Assembly: GCA_947683625.1 (NCBI GenBank)
Contig: CANTUR010000037.1
Coordinates: forward strand, 3,000,501 to 3,064,500
Source of the DNA: Mallotus nudiflorus
Lineage: Eukaryota; Streptophyta; Magnoliopsida; Malpighiales; Euphorbiaceae
Direction: 5' to 3'
Length of the DNA stretch: 64,000 bases
The notes below the pieces were generated by a model, which ran no database searches, had not been told where the DNA came from, and saw only the letters and a program-made list of their open reading frames with translations. Shown piece by piece: positions 10,038-20,429 of this stretch. Position 1 is the first letter of the stretch; each line of letters opens with the position of its first letter. The position numbers and the translations under genes are program-made.

Positions 10038-11042
10038 ATGACAAATCTAGCAAAGCTTGAGTTCGTTGCTCTTGACATCACGGGAAAAAATTATATGTCT
10101 TGGATTCTAGATGTAGAAATGCATCTTCAATCAATGGGGTTAATAGATACCATAAAAGAAAATAATAACACCTCATTGCAAGATAAGGCCAAGTCTATAA
10201 TTTTTCTCCGTCGTCATCTTGATGAAGGATTAAAATGTGAATATTTGACTGTCAAAGATCCAAGTGTTCTTTGGAAGGATCTAAAAGACAGATATGATCA
10301 TCAAAGAGATGTAATACTACCAGTAGTCACTGATGAATGGAGAGCTTTACGCTTTCAAGATTTCAAAAAAGTGAGTGACTATAATTCTGCAATGTTCAGA
10401 ATAGTATCACAATTAAAATTCTGTGGACAAACAGTCACAGATGAGGATATGCTGGAGAAAACTTACTCCACATTTCATGCATCAAATGTTACACTGCAAC
10501 AACAATACAGGATGCAGAGATTTAAAAAATATTCTGAACTAATTTCATGCCTACTGGTAGCTGAGAAAAATAATGAACTCTTGATGAAAAATCATCAGTC
10601 CCATCCCACTGGCTCAATAGCATTTCCAGAAGCAAATGCTACAAATTATTCCAGATATAAAAATTATAATAGCCGTGGACGTGGGAGAGGTAGAGGTCGT
10701 GGACGTGGAAGAGGTCAATTCTTTGGCCATGGTCATGGAAATAAATATAGTAATACTCCACAACAAACTCAGACTCAACCTCAAAAGAAGTTAAAATCAG
10801 TCATCAGTGGTGTTCAAGAAAGGCCTCAATATAAGTCTGAAACTGTGTGTTTCAGATGTGGTAGTAAAGGACACTGGTCACGAATTTGTCGAACACCACC
10901 ACATCTTTGCCAACTTTATAAGGCATCATTGAAAGGCAAAGAAAAGGAAATAAACTTCAATGAGCATCATACTCATGTTAATGATACAACTCATTTAGAT
11001 GTTTCTGATTTTACTGATGATTTTACTGACAATGGAAATTGA
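10038..11042 (+). CDS. gag: Copia gag (nucleocapsid-type protein)
   Basis: A 334-residue protein of the plant copia Gag type (UBN2-like). The N-terminal half carries the family features: a GKNYMSWILDVEMHL-like segment near residues 16-30, then helical DPSVLWKDLKDRY and a following region. After residue 200 comes an Arg/Gly-rich stretch (RGRGRGRG, about 214-228). A CCHC zinc knuckle follows with C271, C274, H279 and C284 (CFRCGSKGHWSRIC). The C-terminus is acidic. Gag forms the virus-like particle in the cytoplasm and the knuckle binds element RNA. The frame is intact with no internal stop. The stop at 11040 is 164 bp before the pol ATG and in another frame, so the two proteins are not a simple fusion. 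Confidence 0.93.
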   Translation: MTNLAKLEFVALDITGKNYMSWILDVEMHLQSMGLIDTIKENNNTSLQDKAKSIIFLRRHLDEGLKCEYLTVKDPSVLWKDLKDRYDHQRDVILPVVTDEWRALRFQDFKKVSDYNSAMFRIVSQLKFCGQTVTDEDMLEKTYSTFHASNVTLQQQYRMQRFKKYSELISCLLVAEKNNELLMKNHQSHPTGSIAFPEANATNYSRYKNYNSRGRGRGRGRGRGRGQFFGHGHGNKYSNTPQQTQTQPQKKLKSVISGVQERPQYKSETVCFRCGSKGHWSRICRTPPHLCQLYKASLKGKEKEINFNEHHTHVNDTTHLDVSDFTDDFTDNGN

Positions 11043-11206
11043 GACATCTATAATTTTAAGTATATTGTTATTACTTATTTGATTCTGAAGAATATGTTAT
11101 TGTTATGTATGTTATTTTTAAATTAAATAAAATGTCCTACTTTATAATTATTTTATGTTTTTACCTTAATTGATTAATTTTGTGTTTATCTATTTTGAAG
11201 TTTAAT

Positions 11207-14200
11207 ATGGATTGTACTCAACATAAAGACAATATTGGAGATCTCTGCATACCAGATAGTGGTACTACACATACTATCTTGAAAAATAGAGATTATTTCT
11301 CTGAAATAAAGCCCACAAAGGCAGTTGTAAAAACAATATCAGGTCCTGTAGATCTGATTGAAGGAATTGGCAAAGCTAAATTTATGTTACCAAATGGAAC
11401 AAAGTTTATAATTGATGAAGCTTTGTTTTCACCAAAATCAACAAGAAATTTGTTGAGTTTTGATGACATATATCGAAATGGGTGTGATACCCAATCTATT
11501 ACTATAAATGGTAACAAATATTTAAATATAGTTTCCTATGAATCAGGAAAAATGCAAGTATTGGAAAGACTGCCAAAACTCCCTACTGGATTGCATTACA
11601 TGCATATACATGTAATTGAATCAAATATGGCAGTAAAAGAAAAATCTTATGATCCTTCAATAATAAATTTATGGCATGACAGATTAGGTCATCCTGGATC
11701 AGTAATGATGCGAAGGATAATTGAGAATTCACATGGGCATCCCTTGAAGGGGCAAAGAATTCCTCAATCAAATGAAATGCCATGTACAGCTTGTTCTCTT
11801 GGAAAATTAATCTTGAGACCTTCACCATCTAAAATTCAAAATGAATCACCTATGTTTCTTGAAAGAATTCAAGGTGATATATGTGGGCCAATTCACCCAC
11901 CATGTGGACCATTCAGATATTTTATGGTATTAATTGATGCATCTAGTAGATGGTCACATGTTTGTCTATTGTCAACTCGTAATGTTGCATTTGCAAGGTT
12001 GCTTGCTGAAATTATTAAATTACGAGCACAATTCCCTGATTATACAATCAAGAGGGTAAGACTTGATAATGCTGGTGAATTTACATCTCAAGCATTCAAT
12101 GATTATTGTATGTCTACTGGGATCATTGTTGAGCATCCCGTTGCCCATGTACATACTCAAAATGGTTTAGCTGAATCATTGATTAAACGACTTCAGTTTA
12201 TTGCTAGACCATTAATAATGAGAACAAAGCTTCCCATTTCAGTTTGGGGTCATGCAATCCTACATGCTGCTTCATTAATTCGCATCAGACCTAGTGCATA
12301 TCATAAATACTCCCCACTACAATTGGCATTTGGTCAAGAGCCAAATATTTCCCATCTCAAAATTTTTGGTTGTGCAGTATATGTACCCATTGCGCCACCT
12401 CAGCGCACAAAAATGGGTCCTCAACGAAGATTGGGAATTTATGTTGGGTTTGAAACACCCTCGATTATTAGATATCTTGAACCTCTAACTGGTGATGTTT
12501 TTACAGCACGTTTTGCTGATTGCCAATTTAATGAGGTTGTTTTCCCAACATTAGGAAAAGGGGAGAAAGAAGTGAAAAGGGATATTTCATGGAATGAACC
12601 ATCATTATTGCATCTGGATCCTCACACAAAACAATGTGAATTAGAAGTGCAAAAGATTGTGCACTTACAAGCAATTGCAAATCAATTGCCAGATGCATTT
12701 ACTGATACAAAAAGAGTGACTAAATCATATATACCAGCAGCCAATGCTCCTGCTCGTATTGAAATTCCAGAAATAAAATCTGAGAATAAAGACACTCATG
12801 AGTCTAAAACACGCCAGAAGCGTGGAAGACCAATTGGTTCTAAGGATAAAAATCCTCGAAAGAGAAAGGGAGTAGATAATCATATTGATAGCGAGGAAAA
12901 TATCCCTGAAGAAATAGAAAATAAAGAAAGTCATGAAACATTGTCATATACTGTTGCATGTGAAATCATAAATGACAAAGATGATCCTGAACCAAAATCA
13001 GTCATGGAATGTCAAAATAGGCATGATTGGATAAAATGGAAAGATGCTATGCAGGCTGAATTGGACTCACTAAACAAACGAAATGTTTTTGGGCCAATTA
13101 TTCCTATGCCTAAAAATGTGAAACCTGTAGGATACAAGTGGGTCTTTGTACGAAAGAGAAATGAGAAAAATGAAATAATAAGGTACAAAGCTAGACTTGT
13201 AGCTCAAGGTTTTTCACAAAGGCCAGGAATTGATTATGATGAAACGTATTCTCCTGTTATGGATGCAATTACGTTCAGGTATCTGATTAGCCTAGTAGTT
13301 TCTAAGAAATTAGAAATGCGTCTTATGGATGTTGTGACTGCTTATTTGTATGGATCACTTGATAGTGACATTTATATGAAAATCCCTGAAGGATTTAAAA
13401 TGCCTGAAGCATTAAGTACAAAACCCAAAGAAATGTATTCGATCAAGCTCCAGAGATCTTTATATGGGTTAAAACAGTCTGGGCGCATGTGGTATAATCG
13501 TTTAAGCGATTATTTGATTAATAAAGGATATGTGAGTAATATTATTTGCCCATGCATTTTTATTAAGAAAACAATATCCGGATTTGTGATTATAGCTGTA
13601 TATGTTGATGATTTGAATATCATTGGAACAGAAAATGAGATCCATGAAGCAACAATATACTTAAAGGAAGAATTTGAAATGAAAGATCTTGGAAAAACCA
13701 AGTATTGCCTTGGTTTACAAATTGAGCAAATGCACAATGGGATATTTGTGCATCAATCAAATTACACAGAAAAGATCTTGAAACGCTTTAATATGGATAA
13801 AGCAAATCCTTTAAGTACTCCAATGGTCGTTAGATCACTCAATATTGAAACTGATCCATTTCGACCCTGTGAAGAAAATGAAGAAATTCTTGGTCCTGAA
13901 TTTCCATATCTCAGTGCCATTGGAGCTCTAATGTATCTTGCTAATTTTACTAGACCTGACATTTCTTTTGCAGTTAATTTATTAGCGAGGTTCAGTTCAG
14001 CTCCAACAAAAAGGCATTGGAAAGGGGTCAAACATATACTTCGATACCTTCGAGGAAATGTTGATTTGGGTTTATTTTATTCTAACAATTCAAAACAAGA
14101 ATTGATTGGTTATGCAGATGCAGGACATTTATCTGATCCTCATAAAGCGAAATCTCAAACAGGCTATGTGTTCACAAATAATGGAACTGCAATTTCTTGG

Positions 14201-14599
14201 CGTTCCCAGAAACAAACGCTTGTCACTACTTCCTCAAATCATTCTGAAATTATTGCACTACATGAAGCAAGTAGAGAGTGTGTGTGGCTTCGATCAATGA
14301 CACATCATATTGAAGAATCTTGTGGTTTTCCAGTCAACAAAAGTCCAACAATTTTATATGAAGATAATGCAGCATGCATTGCACAGTTAAGGGAAGGATA
14401 TATCAAAAGTGATAGAACCAAACATATACCTCCAAGATTCTTTTCATACACTCAAGAGCTAATAAAAGACAATTATATAGATATCAAGTATATTCAGTCT
14501 AGCCAGAATTCAGCTGATCTTTTCACAAAGGCACTTCCAACTGCAATCTTTAAAAAGCACGTTCACGATATTGGAATGCGACATCTACATACTATGTGA
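11207..14599 (+). CDS. pol: Copia pol polyprotein (PR-INT-RT-RH)
   Basis: An open frame of 1130 codons from ATG 11207; the same frame is open upstream to about 11180 without an ATG. Domains in order are as follows. Aspartic protease with D-S-G at residues 17-19. GAG-pre-integrase/zinc region (LWHDRLGHPG ... CTAC). Integrase core with D224, D287 and E323, keeping the D-X35-E spacing. Reverse transcriptase beginning near YKWVFVRKRN and with YVDD at 799-802. RNase H with D971, E1014 and D1053, and a KHIPPRFFSY segment. All catalytic residues I checked are present and there is no internal stop. The product copies element RNA into DNA and inserts it. Integrase N-terminal to RT defines Ty1/copia. 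How pol is translated after a separate gag is not evident. Confidence 0.95.
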   Translation: MDCTQHKDNIGDLCIPDSGTTHTILKNRDYFSEIKPTKAVVKTISGPVDLIEGIGKAKFMLPNGTKFIIDEALFSPKSTRNLLSFDDIYRNGCDTQSITINGNKYLNIVSYESGKMQVLERLPKLPTGLHYMHIHVIESNMAVKEKSYDPSIINLWHDRLGHPGSVMMRRIIENSHGHPLKGQRIPQSNEMPCTACSLGKLILRPSPSKIQNESPMFLERIQGDICGPIHPPCGPFRYFMVLIDASSRWSHVCLLSTRNVAFARLLAEIIKLRAQFPDYTIKRVRLDNAGEFTSQAFNDYCMSTGIIVEHPVAHVHTQNGLAESLIKRLQFIARPLIMRTKLPISVWGHAILHAASLIRIRPSAYHKYSPLQLAFGQEPNISHLKIFGCAVYVPIAPPQRTKMGPQRRLGIYVGFETPSIIRYLEPLTGDVFTARFADCQFNEVVFPTLGKGEKEVKRDISWNEPSLLHLDPHTKQCELEVQKIVHLQAIANQLPDAFTDTKRVTKSYIPAANAPARIEIPEIKSENKDTHESKTRQKRGRPIGSKDKNPRKRKGVDNHIDSEENIPEEIENKESHETLSYTVACEIINDKDDPEPKSVMECQNRHDWIKWKDAMQAELDSLNKRNVFGPIIPMPKNVKPVGYKWVFVRKRNEKNEIIRYKARLVAQGFSQRPGIDYDETYSPVMDAITFRYLISLVVSKKLEMRLMDVVTAYLYGSLDSDIYMKIPEGFKMPEALSTKPKEMYSIKLQRSLYGLKQSGRMWYNRLSDYLINKGYVSNIICPCIFIKKTISGFVIIAVYVDDLNIIGTENEIHEATIYLKEEFEMKDLGKTKYCLGLQIEQMHNGIFVHQSNYTEKILKRFNMDKANPLSTPMVVRSLNIETDPFRPCEENEEILGPEFPYLSAIGALMYLANFTRPDISFAVNLLARFSSAPTKRHWKGVKHILRYLRGNVDLGLFYSNNSKQELIGYADAGHLSDPHKAKSQTGYVFTNNGTAISWRSQKQTLVTTSSNHSEIIALHEASRECVWLRSMTHHIEESCGFPVNKSPTILYEDNAACIAQLREGYIKSDRTKHIPPRFFSYTQELIKDNYIDIKYIQSSQNSADLFTKALPTAIFKKHVHDIGMRHLHTM

Positions 14600-14621
14600 A
14601 GGAAGATTATACATATCAACT

Positions 14622-14739
14622 TGAGGGGGAGAATATCATGCACTGTACTCTTTTTCCTTAAGCTAAAGTTTTTCCCACTGGGTTTTATTTAGCAAGGTTT
14701 TAACGAGGCAGTTGCAAAATATTGTTATTCAAGGGGGAG
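14622..14739 (+). other. Polypurine tracts and 3' leader of copia element
   Basis: Two purine tracts occur: TTGAGGGGGAGA at about 14621-14632 and AAGGGGGAG at 14731-14739. The second directly abuts the 3' LTR and is the expected plus-strand primer. Between them is a pyrimidine-rich segment containing CACTGTACTC and GCAAGGTTTTAACGAGGCA, which I recall as common before the 3' LTR of plant copia elements. The role of the first tract is unknown. Confidence 0.75.
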
Positions 14740-15054
14740 TATTATGAATGTGAATGAACAATATATTGCTTGTGAATGAACAATATATTGCTTGTGAGAG
14801 AATAGTACTCAAATAGTGAAAATAAAATCTCTATATAAAGGGATTGAAATTCATTAATGAGAAGATTAAGAAGAAGAAAAGATAGATTACTCTCCAAATT
14901 CTTTCAATATTATAGTTCTCTAAATTCTCTCCAAACTCTTTCTAAATTCTCTCAAAATCATTCTACTATAAAATATTTTTCTTCTAGTTAAATACTACTA
15001 AATTCAAGTTTAGTTCTATAACAAAATAAGTAATTCAATCTTTATTTCACAACA
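14740..15054 (+). repeat. Copia 3' LTR
   Basis: 315 bp, the same length as the 5' LTR, with two transitions between them. It starts TATTATGAATG directly after the polypurine tract, ends TTTCACAACA, and is followed by the right ATATA target duplication (15055-15059). Confidence 0.95.
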
Positions 15055-15263
15055 ATATATATATTTTTTTTTATTTTTCTTAAAAAACAGCCAGATAAAA
15101 AGACATTGACATCATTCTTTTTTTTTAAATATTCCCATCATTCTTTACGGCTATATATCATCAGCAAAGTGTTGTAAAGTGGACATTGACATCATAAATC
15201 CCATGTAAATAACCATATAATTCCTAATAACTATATTTTTTTTCTTTGACTTTTGTGACACCA

Positions 15264-15517
15264 AACTTTAGTTTCACTAGGGATGGGGGTTGAGGGCCAT
15301 GGCCCCTAGCTTTAGTTAAAAAAAAAAAAAAAAAAAACTTTAGTTTCACTAGGGCAGGGGGTTGAGGGCCATGGCCCCTAGCTTTAGTCAAAAAAAAAAA
15401 CTTTAGTTTCACTAGGGCAGGAGGTTGAGGGCCATGGTCCCTAGCTTTAGTTAAAAAAAAAAAAAAAAAAACTTTAGTTTCACTAGGGCAGGGGTTGAGG
15501 GCCATGGCCCCTAGCTT
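15264..15517. repeat. Minisatellite, four ~60-bp units with palindrome
   Basis: Four units of the form ACTTTAGTTTCACTAGGG(C)AGGGGGTTGAGGGCCATGGCCCCTAGCTTTAGT, in parts, separated by A-runs of 10 to 18. Each unit carries the palindrome GGGCCATGGCCC, changed to GGCCATGGTCC in the third. Units are about 90-95 percent alike by eye. The GC-rich core contrasts with the AT-rich surroundings. The minus-strand open frame it produces is a by-product of the repeat. Confidence 0.92.
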
Positions 15518-16181
15518 CTCAAAAAGTTTATTTACTTTACAAGGTTATAACATATATTCGGAGAATTACACTTAACCGTTTAATGTCTAATACATATTTT
15601 AATTAAGTGTTTATACTTGTATTAATATTATAAATTTAACCATATGATACTATATTCGAATGATAAATTTATTTGGTAAATTGTGAGATTATATAACCTT
15701 AATATTGATATACTGTATAATAGAAACAATTCTTTTTTTTTTTAAATTAACGACAGTAAAAATAGAATTATTTACTTTAAAATGTCTTCAAGGATAAATT
15801 ACTACTTTATGACTCTTACTGTCTTCAAGAAAAACAATAAATTTTATTTGGCTCTTCTTAAGAAATTTTTTATTCCGCCAGTGTTCATTTATAGTGGTAG
15901 GAGCCCAGGTCTATTTCCCTACTCATTTTTTTTTAAAAAAAAATCTTAAATCTATTTTAGCATGAAACTTACCATCTAGTTCCAAATTAACCTACTAGAA
16001 CAGGATTAGACATGGCTTAAATATTTGCCATTATTGTGTTGTTTAAGTGTTAATGAAGTAACTAAACAAAAAGTAATATGAGCATGAAGAGTGAACATGA
16101 AGATCTTTTGTAACCAATTTATAATATATTTTCCATCGTAAGATGCTCGCACCGGCCAAATTCTAGCAAAAGGAGCCTATT
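15518..16181. other. AT-rich noncoding stretch
   Basis: I see no gene, domain or clear repeat here. Confidence 0.5.
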
Positions 16182-17005
16182 GATGTTTTTAGACAAAATT
16201 CACATTAAGACCCTAAATTTTTCACGCTTTTAGCTTTAGGTCCCTAAAATTTTATATTATATATCTAGGCTCTCATACTTCATGGGTTAAAAAGTTTAAA
16301 CATTTCTGTCAATTTTTCAACACAAATTATTTTCTTTTGATCCCTAAAATTTTATAATTTTAACATTCATACCTTTATTTTTTTTATACTTATATCACTT
16401 TTAAAATTTTTCATAAAAAAAAGAAATTTACTTATTTTAATTTTCAATATTTAAATTAAAAATATAAATATGAGTTTTTATCTAAAATAATTTTAATATT
16501 TTAAGAAAAATATAAATTTATACATACATATTTAAAAAATTTTAAAATAAATATAAAAGTCAATGTTAAGATATAAAAAAAATTATAATAACTATTTTTC
16601 AGAATATTTTAAATTATACATATTTTAATTTCAGTAAAATTTATATTTTTTGAAAATAAAATATTATGATGAAAAAGAATATTATAATTAAAAGACATTA
16701 TGATACAATATGTTTTATAATTTAAAATATAGAAATTAAAATAAATAAATTTATTTTTTATCAAAATTTTAAAAAAAAAGTGATAAGTATTAAAAAAAAG
16801 TAAGAAAGATATATATGTTAGAAATATAAATTTTAGAAACTAAAAGGAAATAATTTGTATTAAAAACTAACAAAAGGGTTTAAAATTTTCAACCCATGAA
16901 ATACGAAAGTTTAAATGTATAAAATGAAATTTGAGGAATTTAAAGTTAAAAATGTGAAAAGTTTAGAGGTATAAATATAAATTTTGGTGTTTTTTTGCCA
17001 TACAT
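16182..17005. mobile_element. Long-inverted-repeat (foldback/MITE-like) element 1
   Basis: The left arm (from GATGTTTTTAGAC, with ACCCTAAATTTTTCACGC and TCATGGGTTAAAAAGTTTAAA) is matched in reverse complement by the right arm ending at 17005 (CCTCTAAACTTTTCACA, TTCATGGGTTGAAAATTTTAAA). The arms are roughly 200-300 bp and about three-quarters alike by eye; the centre is AT-rich. There is no coding capacity. Target duplication and superfamily could not be settled. Confidence 0.7.
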
Positions 17006-19689
17006 CTTGGTAATGATATTTCAGTCATTGAATCTCTATATCCTCACTCTGGAATGACATGAATAGTGTGTTGGATCCATATGCATTAGTTTACCAAAGA
17101 AAGTGTGAACATTTATACGGAGGAGAGTTCAGCTATTTCATTCAAGTGCTTCTTACCTACTTTTTAGAGTGTTATATTAAATGTTAAACTTGTGATACAT
17201 ACGTTTTTAGTAAAAATTATTAATATTTGGAATTTATTAGATTTTGAATTTGGTCTACGTAGGAATACAATGATAGTAAAATTTTTTAATTATTAATTTA
17301 ATATAATTGTATATGTCAAGATTTAAACTTGAGATATAGTTTAAATAATAACAATTTCCAACTAGTTGTTATTAGGCGTAATATAACCGAAATGAATTTT
17401 TTCAAATTAAATTCACATGTCTAGAGAACTTAACTTTGAAATATTCGAAATTTGTATATATCACTATTAAATGCCGGAAACATTAAATGTAAAATTAAAA
17501 AATAAATCAGATACGGACACTTTAGGCAACATTAAGGAAGGACGAAAGAGCAGTAACCACGTTTTTTGCACCTTTTTATTTTTAATCATTATGATCAGAA
17601 AAACACAGATTTACATGTTCAGTATATAAGAATGATTAATTCGTAAAGGAAAGTGAAAGGCAATTCTGGATACCACTAAAACAATTGTTTCTTTATCCCC
17701 AGAAAGAAACAGACATCAAACTCTTGCTTTCGTTTTTTTTTTTAAAACATTTCCAATAATAGTTAATGTGTTGTTGGTAGGAATAAGGAAATGGAATCCG
17801 CTGAGTCATCAAAGGACAACGAGGTGAATGTCAAGGGATGTAAATCCCTTGGGGTCTCGGTGAGGCCTACAACCACACCACCCACAGAATCTTGCCCTTA
17901 GTCACCAAAGAAAATGGAGAAGTACGTAAAATCCTGTTCTGGCGATATTAGGCAGACGTATACTGTACCTTTGATAGCTGATGAGATATAGGAACATGAA
18001 TGTGACTTGATGTTTCCTTCAATGTGAAAAATATATAAATCCCATAAGTTGGTTTATTTATATCGATATGGCAGCATACACATATGTATTGTACTATATT
18101 TTTGTAAGTACTAGATTGGATGGCTTTGCAAAGGGTACTTACTTCTTTCCTCGAAGCAACCCAGATATGGCCATGGCTTCATATGCTATTGATAGTGCTA
18201 TACGTAAGTCTCTATCAAAATTGGAGTGGTACCTCAGCCCTCGGGGAACAGAGATTGTAAACGTGGACTTGCAAAGGACCTTGATTAAATTAAATTAATA
18301 ATATTTACCGTTAACTCCCAATTGTTAAAAAAAAAATCACAAGAAAAAAAATAGACTGAGAAATTATTTTAAAGTATTAGCTTAATTGTTAAGTCGATAT
18401 ATTACTAATAAACCAAAAATTTTTGTAGGCTAAAGATTTTCAAGTACATAAATATTATACAGCTATATCAGTCGTTCTCCTCTTTCAATGTCTGCCATAA
18501 TTCTCAAATGTGGTGTGAGTTGCTTATGCCCCGACTTTGGAGCAGTTGATTTGTATATTCTGGAATTTTATTTGTACATTGAACGTATAAATAAAAACAC
18601 CCTAAAGGAAAAGAAAAAGAAAAATCTCTTACAGGATCGAGAAAGTGGTCCTATTATTAGTGAAATTCCTAACTCAAATGCATGGGAGTATTAATTTTAA
18701 TTATAAGATGGTCCATTCCTATTTCTTTTCTCCATTTTCATATGGAATGGCCATCCAAATCGGTTACTGGCTTAAATTACGTATTGAATTTAAATTTTGA
18801 TAGATACAATAGTTTTAAATTGGAATTTTAATGTTTTTGTAGTTCTTTCTCGATTAAATTAGATTAGTCAAACTATATGATTTAACTTGTATAATTAAAA
18901 GTTCTTTAAAGATTTTATGTTTAGTTATTATTAAACTACACAATGGAAACAATTTTTCTCTCTTAAATTAAGTAAAAATTAATTTCTTAAATTAACAATG
19001 AAAGGATTCATAGTCATTTAATTTACATAATTAAAAGTTTAAAAATAATTTTTGTATTAATAAAAGGTCATAGTAATTAGATCATCATTGGACTGTATAA
19101 CAAGTAGAGTTCTACTCTTTTAAATAAAAATTAATTTCAAAATTCAAAAATAAAAGAATTCCCATCTTGCACATATAAGTATATTGCATGCTTTAAGCAA
19201 TTGCAACCTTTAAAAAAAAAAAAAAAGACTATATGATAATAATTACAACCTAGAATGGAACTGTTTGTCTCTTGCTGTTGTGATCCCTTATCATATATAA
19301 TTATGAAATAAAGGTGAAATCATGAGAGACAGAAAGCAGCTGGTTCCAGGAAGCTACGTACGTCAGTAACTGCTGCAGAAAGACAAGAGAAATGGGTATC
19401 GTGTCTACAAGTTTTAGACAGAATCTATTAATTTACAAAGATACACGCATGCGTAGAATGATAACATATATACATGCAACCATTCCTGAATAATCCAAAC
19501 CTTCTTCATGTGATCAGTATTCATTGCTATATAACAAGTTAGCCATGCCATTTTAATTTTTAAGCACCATCAGTACACAATCCCTCTCACCTCCACCAAC
19601 TTTCGTCTTCTATACTGTGAAAACGACTCGAAACCAGCAAAAAAAATAAATTAAAAATACAGTTACTTGGAAAGGGTTTTGGGTTGATT

Positions 19690-19824
19690 ATGATTGAGTT
19701 TGTAAGACGTTGTGCATTAGGGGATTTTGTAGAAGAACGAGCTGATTCACCAACACAAACTCTTGTTCAGGACGATTTTGCGTCGACTGTGACAGATGAG
19801 GGAGCTTCAACCTCATACGTATAA
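19690..19824 (+). CDS. Unrecognised 44-codon ORF
   Basis: An ATG at 19690 and TAA at 19822-19824 give a 44-residue peptide starting MIEFVRRCALGDF and ending GASTSYV. It is hydrophilic and acidic in its second half (EERADSPTQ, QDDFAS). Its composition is unlike the surrounding AT-rich DNA, which is the only reason to list it. No homology is claimed. It could be a lone exon, a remnant or chance. Confidence 0.15.
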   Translation: MIEFVRRCALGDFVEERADSPTQTLVQDDFASTVTDEGASTSYV

Positions 19825-19899
19825 GCTATACGATGTAATTCGTTTACTAGAATGATTTATTTATATCCGTATATCACACCTAATAATTAATCAATATTC

Positions 19900-19901
<2 letters not shown>

Positions 19902-19948
<47 letters not shown>
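19902..19948. repeat. (AT)n microsatellite
   Basis: About 46 bp of AT dinucleotides. Confidence 0.95.
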
Positions 19949-19950
<2 letters not shown>

Positions 19951-20429
19951 AAATGTTAGATGTCGGGACTTGCAATGTCAACAGTGACGTTGCGAGTCTT
20001 GACTTTTACCCGAAAGTTTGGTCTTGGACATTTTTTATAATTACGTTATTAAAAAATAAAAAAATTTATAGGATATAAATATTTAAATTTTTGTGCGACA
20101 AGTTCACCCGTATGTAACTTAAATTTTAGATTTAAAAAAAAAATTAATTTTTTAATTATATATATATAATTAAAAAAAATTTTACCAGAATGCCCGTCCT
20201 TGACTTTTTTAAAAAAAAATTTACATGTTACAGGTATTTAAATTATTATACGATAGGTTCACTCATATGCAACATAGATTTTAAATTTTAAAATAAATGT
20301 AAATTTAAAAAAAAATTAATAGTATGCTTTTCGAAACAAAATCAAACCTAGGTGATTAAAAAGAAATAAATTAAAGTTTAATATCCAAATTGTAATAAAA
20401 TAAAATTTGCATTTAATCATGTTCTTTTT

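Larger units (their letters stand above)
8669..15054 (+). mobile_element. Young, apparently complete Ty1/copia retrotransposon
   Basis: A 6386-bp element is bounded by two 315-bp LTRs (8669-8983 and 14740-15054) and flanked by ATATA on both sides (8664-8668 and 15055-15059). The two LTRs differ at only two positions that I could find, both transitions. The order is LTR, PBS region, long AT-rich leader, gag, short gap, pol (protease, integrase, reverse transcriptase, RNase H), PPT, LTR. Integrase before RT marks Ty1/copia. Both reading frames are open from end to end, so the element may be autonomous. The LTR termini are TA...CA instead of the usual TG...CA. I cannot name the copia lineage with confidence. 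Confidence 0.95.
17006..20429. other. Noncoding stretch with small GC-richer islands
   Basis: No protein domain is recognised. Two islands have more ordinary base composition: 17780-18290 and 19550-19830. Each holds a short ATG-initiated frame (17791-17901, 36 codons; 19690-19824, 44 codons) without any family resemblance I know. They may be remnants of host gene exons or unrecognised repeats. An (AT)n run lies at 19902-19948. Confidence 0.5.

Noticed and set aside
15224..15505. 93-codon minus-strand frame with repeated HGPQPPALVKLK
   Set aside because: It is the translation of the four-copy minisatellite. The poly-Phe stretches come from A-tracts of variable length that would shift the frame between alleles.
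18068..18298. 76-codon plus-strand frame with MAAYTYVLYYIF start
   Set aside because: It has no family resemblance, no neighbouring exon structure and low-complexity flanks; kept only as part of the GC-richer island noted above.
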